Shown here: positions 41,940 to 43,909 of the stretch, in pieces | Layout: every line of letters starts with the position of its first letter | Position numbering within the stretch: the first letter of the stretch is position 1 | NCBI GenBank assembly: GCA_001512555.1 | Contig: LFSK01000172.1 | Coordinates: 1 to 43,909, forward strand | Source: Clostridiaceae bacterium DTU059 | GTDB lineage: Bacteria; Bacillota; Clostridia; DSM-8532 | Direction: 5' to 3' | Length of the DNA stretch: 43,909 bases | Made by a program: the position numbers and the translations under genes | Notes under the pieces: model-generated | Seen by the model: only the letters and a program-made list of their open reading frames with translations | The model's database searches: none | What the model was told of the DNA's origin: nothing

Positions 41940-43139
41940 TCAATCCAGCAGGGTAGGCTGAAATTCCTCATGCCAGGGCAGCCCCTGCTTGTTCAACTCT
42001 TCCATGAAGGGGTCGGGATCAAACTCCTCAACATTATAGACCCCGGGCTTTTTCCATATCCCCTTTATGATCATCATGGCACCGATCATAGCCGGAACCC
42101 CGGTGGTATAGGAGATGGCCTGGGAGCCCACTTCAGCGTAGGCCTCCTGATGATCGCAGACATTATAGACATAATAGTTTACAGGCTTACCATCCTTTAT
42201 CCCCTGCATGATGCAGCCGATGTTGGTCTTTCCCTTTGTTCTGGGTCCCAGAGAGGCGGGATCGGGCAGCACCGCCTTCAGGAATTGAAGAGGCACGATT
42301 TCCTTCCCTTCATAGATGATGGGCTCGATGGAGGTCATGCCCACATTCTGAAGAACCCTCAGGTGGGTAAGATAGTTGTCAGAAAATGTCATCCAGAATC
42401 TAATTCTCTTGATACCACGGATGTTTTGCGCCAAAGACTCCAGCTCCTCATGATAGAGCAGATATATGTCCTTTGGGCCTATCCGGGGAAAATTGTATAC
42501 CTTTTTAACCGACAGAGGATCTGTCTCCTTCCATTGGCCTTCTTCGTAATAGCGGCCTTTGGCGGTAACTTCACGGATATTGATTTCGGGATTGAAATTG
42601 GTGGCGAAAGGATATCCATGGTCCCCGGCATTGGCGTCCAGGATATCTATGAAATGAATCTCATCAAAATAATGTTTTTGGGCATAGGCACAGAATACTC
42701 CGGTAACTCCAGGATCGAAACCGCATCCCAGCACGGCTGTAATACCCTTTTCCCTGAACCGGTCTCTGTAGGCCCACTGCCACTTGTATTCGAACTTTGC
42801 GGTATCCGGGGGCTCGTAGTTAGCCGTGTCCAGATAATGAACCCCGGTTTCAAGACAGGCATCCATAATGGCCAGATCCTGATAGGGCAATGCTACATTG
42901 ATGACGACATCGGGCTTGAACTCGTTTATCAGTTCTGCTACTTCTCTTGCGTTATCCGCATTCACCTGCGCTGTCCGTATCTTTGTCCTGCCTCCGTCCA
43001 GCTTTTCCTTCATAGCATCGCATTTAGACTTTGTTCTGCTTGCTATAAGGATCTCCTCAAACACATCAGGATTCTGGCAGCATTTGTGAACAACCACATT
43101 TCCCACGCCGCCTGCACCAATAATAAGGGCTTTTCCCAA
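41940..43139 (-). CDS. Carboxynorspermidine/carboxyspermidine dehydrogenase (saccharopine dehydrogenase family)
   Basis: A 399-aa NAD(P)H enzyme of the saccharopine dehydrogenase fold. The Rossmann motif ALIIGAGGVGNVV is at the N-terminus, with ASRTKSKCDAM, YEPPDTAKFEYKWQ and LGCGFDPGVTGVFCAYAQ further on. It condenses a diamine with aspartate semialdehyde, making the substrate for NspC. The track extends to 43265 through the promoter; TTG 43139 has GGAGG 9 nt upstream and gives the usual length. Without the adjacent nspC one might call it saccharopine dehydrogenase; the pairing makes the polyamine role much more likely. Confidence 0.92.
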   Translation of the reverse strand: MGKALIIGAGGVGNVVVHKCCQNPDVFEEILIASRTKSKCDAMKEKLDGGRTKIRTAQVNADNAREVAELINEFKPDVVINVALPYQDLAIMDACLETGVHYLDTANYEPPDTAKFEYKWQWAYRDRFREKGITAVLGCGFDPGVTGVFCAYAQKHYFDEIHFIDILDANAGDHGYPFATNFNPEINIREVTAKGRYYEEGQWKETDPLSVKKVYNFPRIGPKDIYLLYHEELESLAQNIRGIKRIRFWMTFSDNYLTHLRVLQNVGMTSIEPIIYEGKEIVPLQFLKAVLPDPASLGPRTKGKTNIGCIMQGIKDGKPVNYYVYNVCDHQEAYAEVGSQAISYTTGVPAMIGAMMIIKGIWKKPGVYNVEEFDPDPFMEELNKQGLPWHEEFQPTLLD

Positions 43140-43175
43140 TTCCAAATACCTCCGTTCACAGAAAATAACAGGAGC

Positions 43176-43204
43176 ATTATACAAAATGGGGATGGTAACA
43201 TCAA
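43176..43204 (-). promoter_or_regulatory. Sigma-A promoter of the carboxynorspermidine operon
   Basis: TTGATG (43204-43199), 17-bp spacer and perfect TATAAT (43181-43176) on the minus strand. It lies about 37 bp before TTG 43139 and inside the track's ORF extension, confirming that the extension is not coding. Confidence 0.9.
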
Positions 43205-43250
43205 GACATTTTTCAAAAAAATTTGAACCGGGTTGGCGTGGAACATGAAA

Positions 43251-43279
43251 ACAGGGGTCAACCAAAAGGCTGCCCCTGT
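43251..43279 (-). terminator. Intrinsic terminator after abrB
   Basis: ACAGGGG (43251-43257) pairs with CCCCTGT (43273-43279) and inner bases CAGCC/GGTTG extend the stem with one bulge around a TTTT loop. TTTTC follows on the minus strand. It separates abrB from the polyamine operon promoter. Confidence 0.75.
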
Positions 43280-43297
43280 CAGTGAGTTTTTACGGGA

Positions 43298-43543
43298 CTA
43301 CTTGAGATTTAATAAATCGTTCAGACAGTCTTCACAGATCAGCTTGTCCTTTTTCTCAACAACATTCTCTGTGGATTTACAGAAAGTACATCTGGGCTTA
43401 TATTTCTGAAGAACGACGTAACAGCCGTCCACTTTCAATTCCATAGCATCCCTGATGTCTATCCCCAGTCTTCGCCTGAGCTCTACAGGTAACACGACGC
43501 GTCCAAGTTCATCCAGTTTTCTCACAATACCAGTTGATTTCAT
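43298..43543 (-). CDS. abrB: AbrB/SpoVT-family transcriptional regulator with C-terminal zinc ribbon
   Basis: An 81-aa regulator. The AbrB DNA-binding domain is STGIVRKLDELGRVVLPVEL through residue 48, a transition-state regulator fold. The C-terminal third has four Cys (C52, C55, C70, C73) in CxxC-x14-CxxC spacing, suggesting a zinc ribbon instead of the B. subtilis AbrB multimerisation tail; clostridial AbrB homologues commonly have this form. The track adds 11 codons; ATG 43543 has GGAGG 5 nt upstream and is preferred. TTGACA and TATTAT elements lie just upstream but their spacing is not ideal. Target genes are unknown. Confidence 0.9.
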   Translation of the reverse strand: MKSTGIVRKLDELGRVVLPVELRRRLGIDIRDAMELKVDGCYVVLQKYKPRCTFCKSTENVVEKKDKLICEDCLNDLLNLK

Positions 43544-43661
43544 AGCTACCTCCTCTATAATGTACACTAAGAGCAATAATACCCTATTTTCATGTCAATA
43601 AACAATCCAATTTAATGCCGGCTAACCTGATCAGACCGAGCAGGTACCGTAACCTACATGG

Positions 43662-43909
43662 CTATTTCTTAGTCCAGAAAGTTCCATCAGGATCTACAAT
43701 GATCTTGCCATAGATCTTACCCCAGGATTTCATGCCCATTAAGGTCAAAGTGATATCCTCACCTTCTATTTCATACTCGCCCTCCAGGACAGTGTCTCCC
43801 CTGTTTACGGTAAATACATTGTCGTCCTTTAATTCGATATAAAAGGATTCATCCTCCTCGTGGTAGTATTTTCCCTTGTGGTTGGATCCGCAGCCGGTAA
43901 ACAGCATCA
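43662..43909 (-). CDS. Putative lipoprotein, 5' end cut by the window
   Basis: About 80 residues are visible. LFTGC near the start fits a lipobox with the lipidated Cys, but the basic and hydrophobic part of the signal peptide must lie beyond the window, so ATG 43907 is probably internal. The mature part (YYHEEDESFYIELKDDNVFTV onward) is a run of short beta strands, as in small DUF5640-like or lipocalin-like lipoproteins; I cannot assign a function. Lgt in this window would lipidate it. Confidence 0.7.
   Translation of the reverse strand, partial: MLFTGCGSNHKGKYYHEEDESFYIELKDDNVFTVNRGDTVLEGEYEIEGEDITLTLMGMKSWGKIYGKIIVDPDGTFWTKK

Noticed and set aside
41940-43139. Lysine-pathway saccharopine dehydrogenase
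   Set aside because: The fold is shared, but the adjacent, probably co-translated nspC and nearby speA make carboxy(nor)spermidine dehydrogenase the better call.
41970-43226. 418-aa plus-strand ORF opposite the carboxynorspermidine dehydrogenase gene
   Set aside because: It is a shadow of a gene with clear Rossmann and family motifs; it shows no ribosome site or domain and runs across the operon promoter.

Overview
The window is chromosomal DNA from a Gram-positive, low-to-mid GC, probably endospore-forming anaerobe of the class Clostridia (Bacillota). This is inferred from a PolC-type replicase, a SpoVD-like penicillin-binding protein with PASTA domains, an AbrB/SpoVT regulator, a VanS/VanR-like two-component pair and strong GGAGG ribosome binding sites with many TTG and GTG starts. 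MurE carries the DNPR motif of meso-diaminopimelate ligases, so the wall is probably the DAP type. I cannot name the species. No tRNA, rRNA, CRISPR array, prophage or transposase is visible.

Layout. (1) Bases 1-12.0 kb, minus strand: a dcw division and cell-wall cluster in the order mraZ, rsmH, ftsL, spoVD-like PBP, murE, murF, mraY, ftsW/spoVE, murA, ftsQ/divIB (cut by the window edge). murD and murG are absent from it. mraZ has a sigma-A promoter followed at once by a 10-bp-period MraZ operator that overlaps the start codon. A 550-bp gap between rsmH and ftsL holds an array of ACAAAAG motifs and two hairpins. (2) 12.0-17.2 kb, minus: an operon of two M16 peptidase homologues (ymfF- and ymfH-like), lgt and rodA, ended by a clear terminator. 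(3) 17.5-20.1 kb, plus: a membrane GGDEF protein and a DUF4097-type beta-repeat surface protein. (4) ahcY (minus). (5) 21.6-24.1 kb, plus: a YtrA-type GntR regulator, ABC ATPase, permease and a membrane-anchored protein, behind a promoter overlapped by a perfect palindrome. (6) 24.2-32.6 kb, minus: hisS, aspS, lepB, polC and a purine nucleoside phosphorylase. (7) 32.6-33.3 kb: a gene-free stretch with two nested palindromic elements. (8) 33.3-38.6 kb, minus: NYN/OST-HTH protein, transglutaminase-like protein, response regulator and histidine kinase. (9) 38.7-43.1 kb, minus: a polyamine module of carboxynorspermidine dehydrogenase and decarboxylase plus arginine decarboxylase. (10) abrB and a partial lipoprotein.

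The strongest observation is the replicase. The PolC here is 1272 residues and its PHP domain runs straight through the point where PolC normally carries the inserted DEDD 3'-5' proofreading exonuclease. All nine PHP metal-ligand positions appear intact. This predicts a replicative polymerase that proofreads through its PHP domain, through a separate exonuclease, or not at all. Secondary points are the ACAAAAG array, the speA leader with a short Arg-containing ORF ending in a terminator-like hairpin, and the nested palindromes next to the kinase gene.
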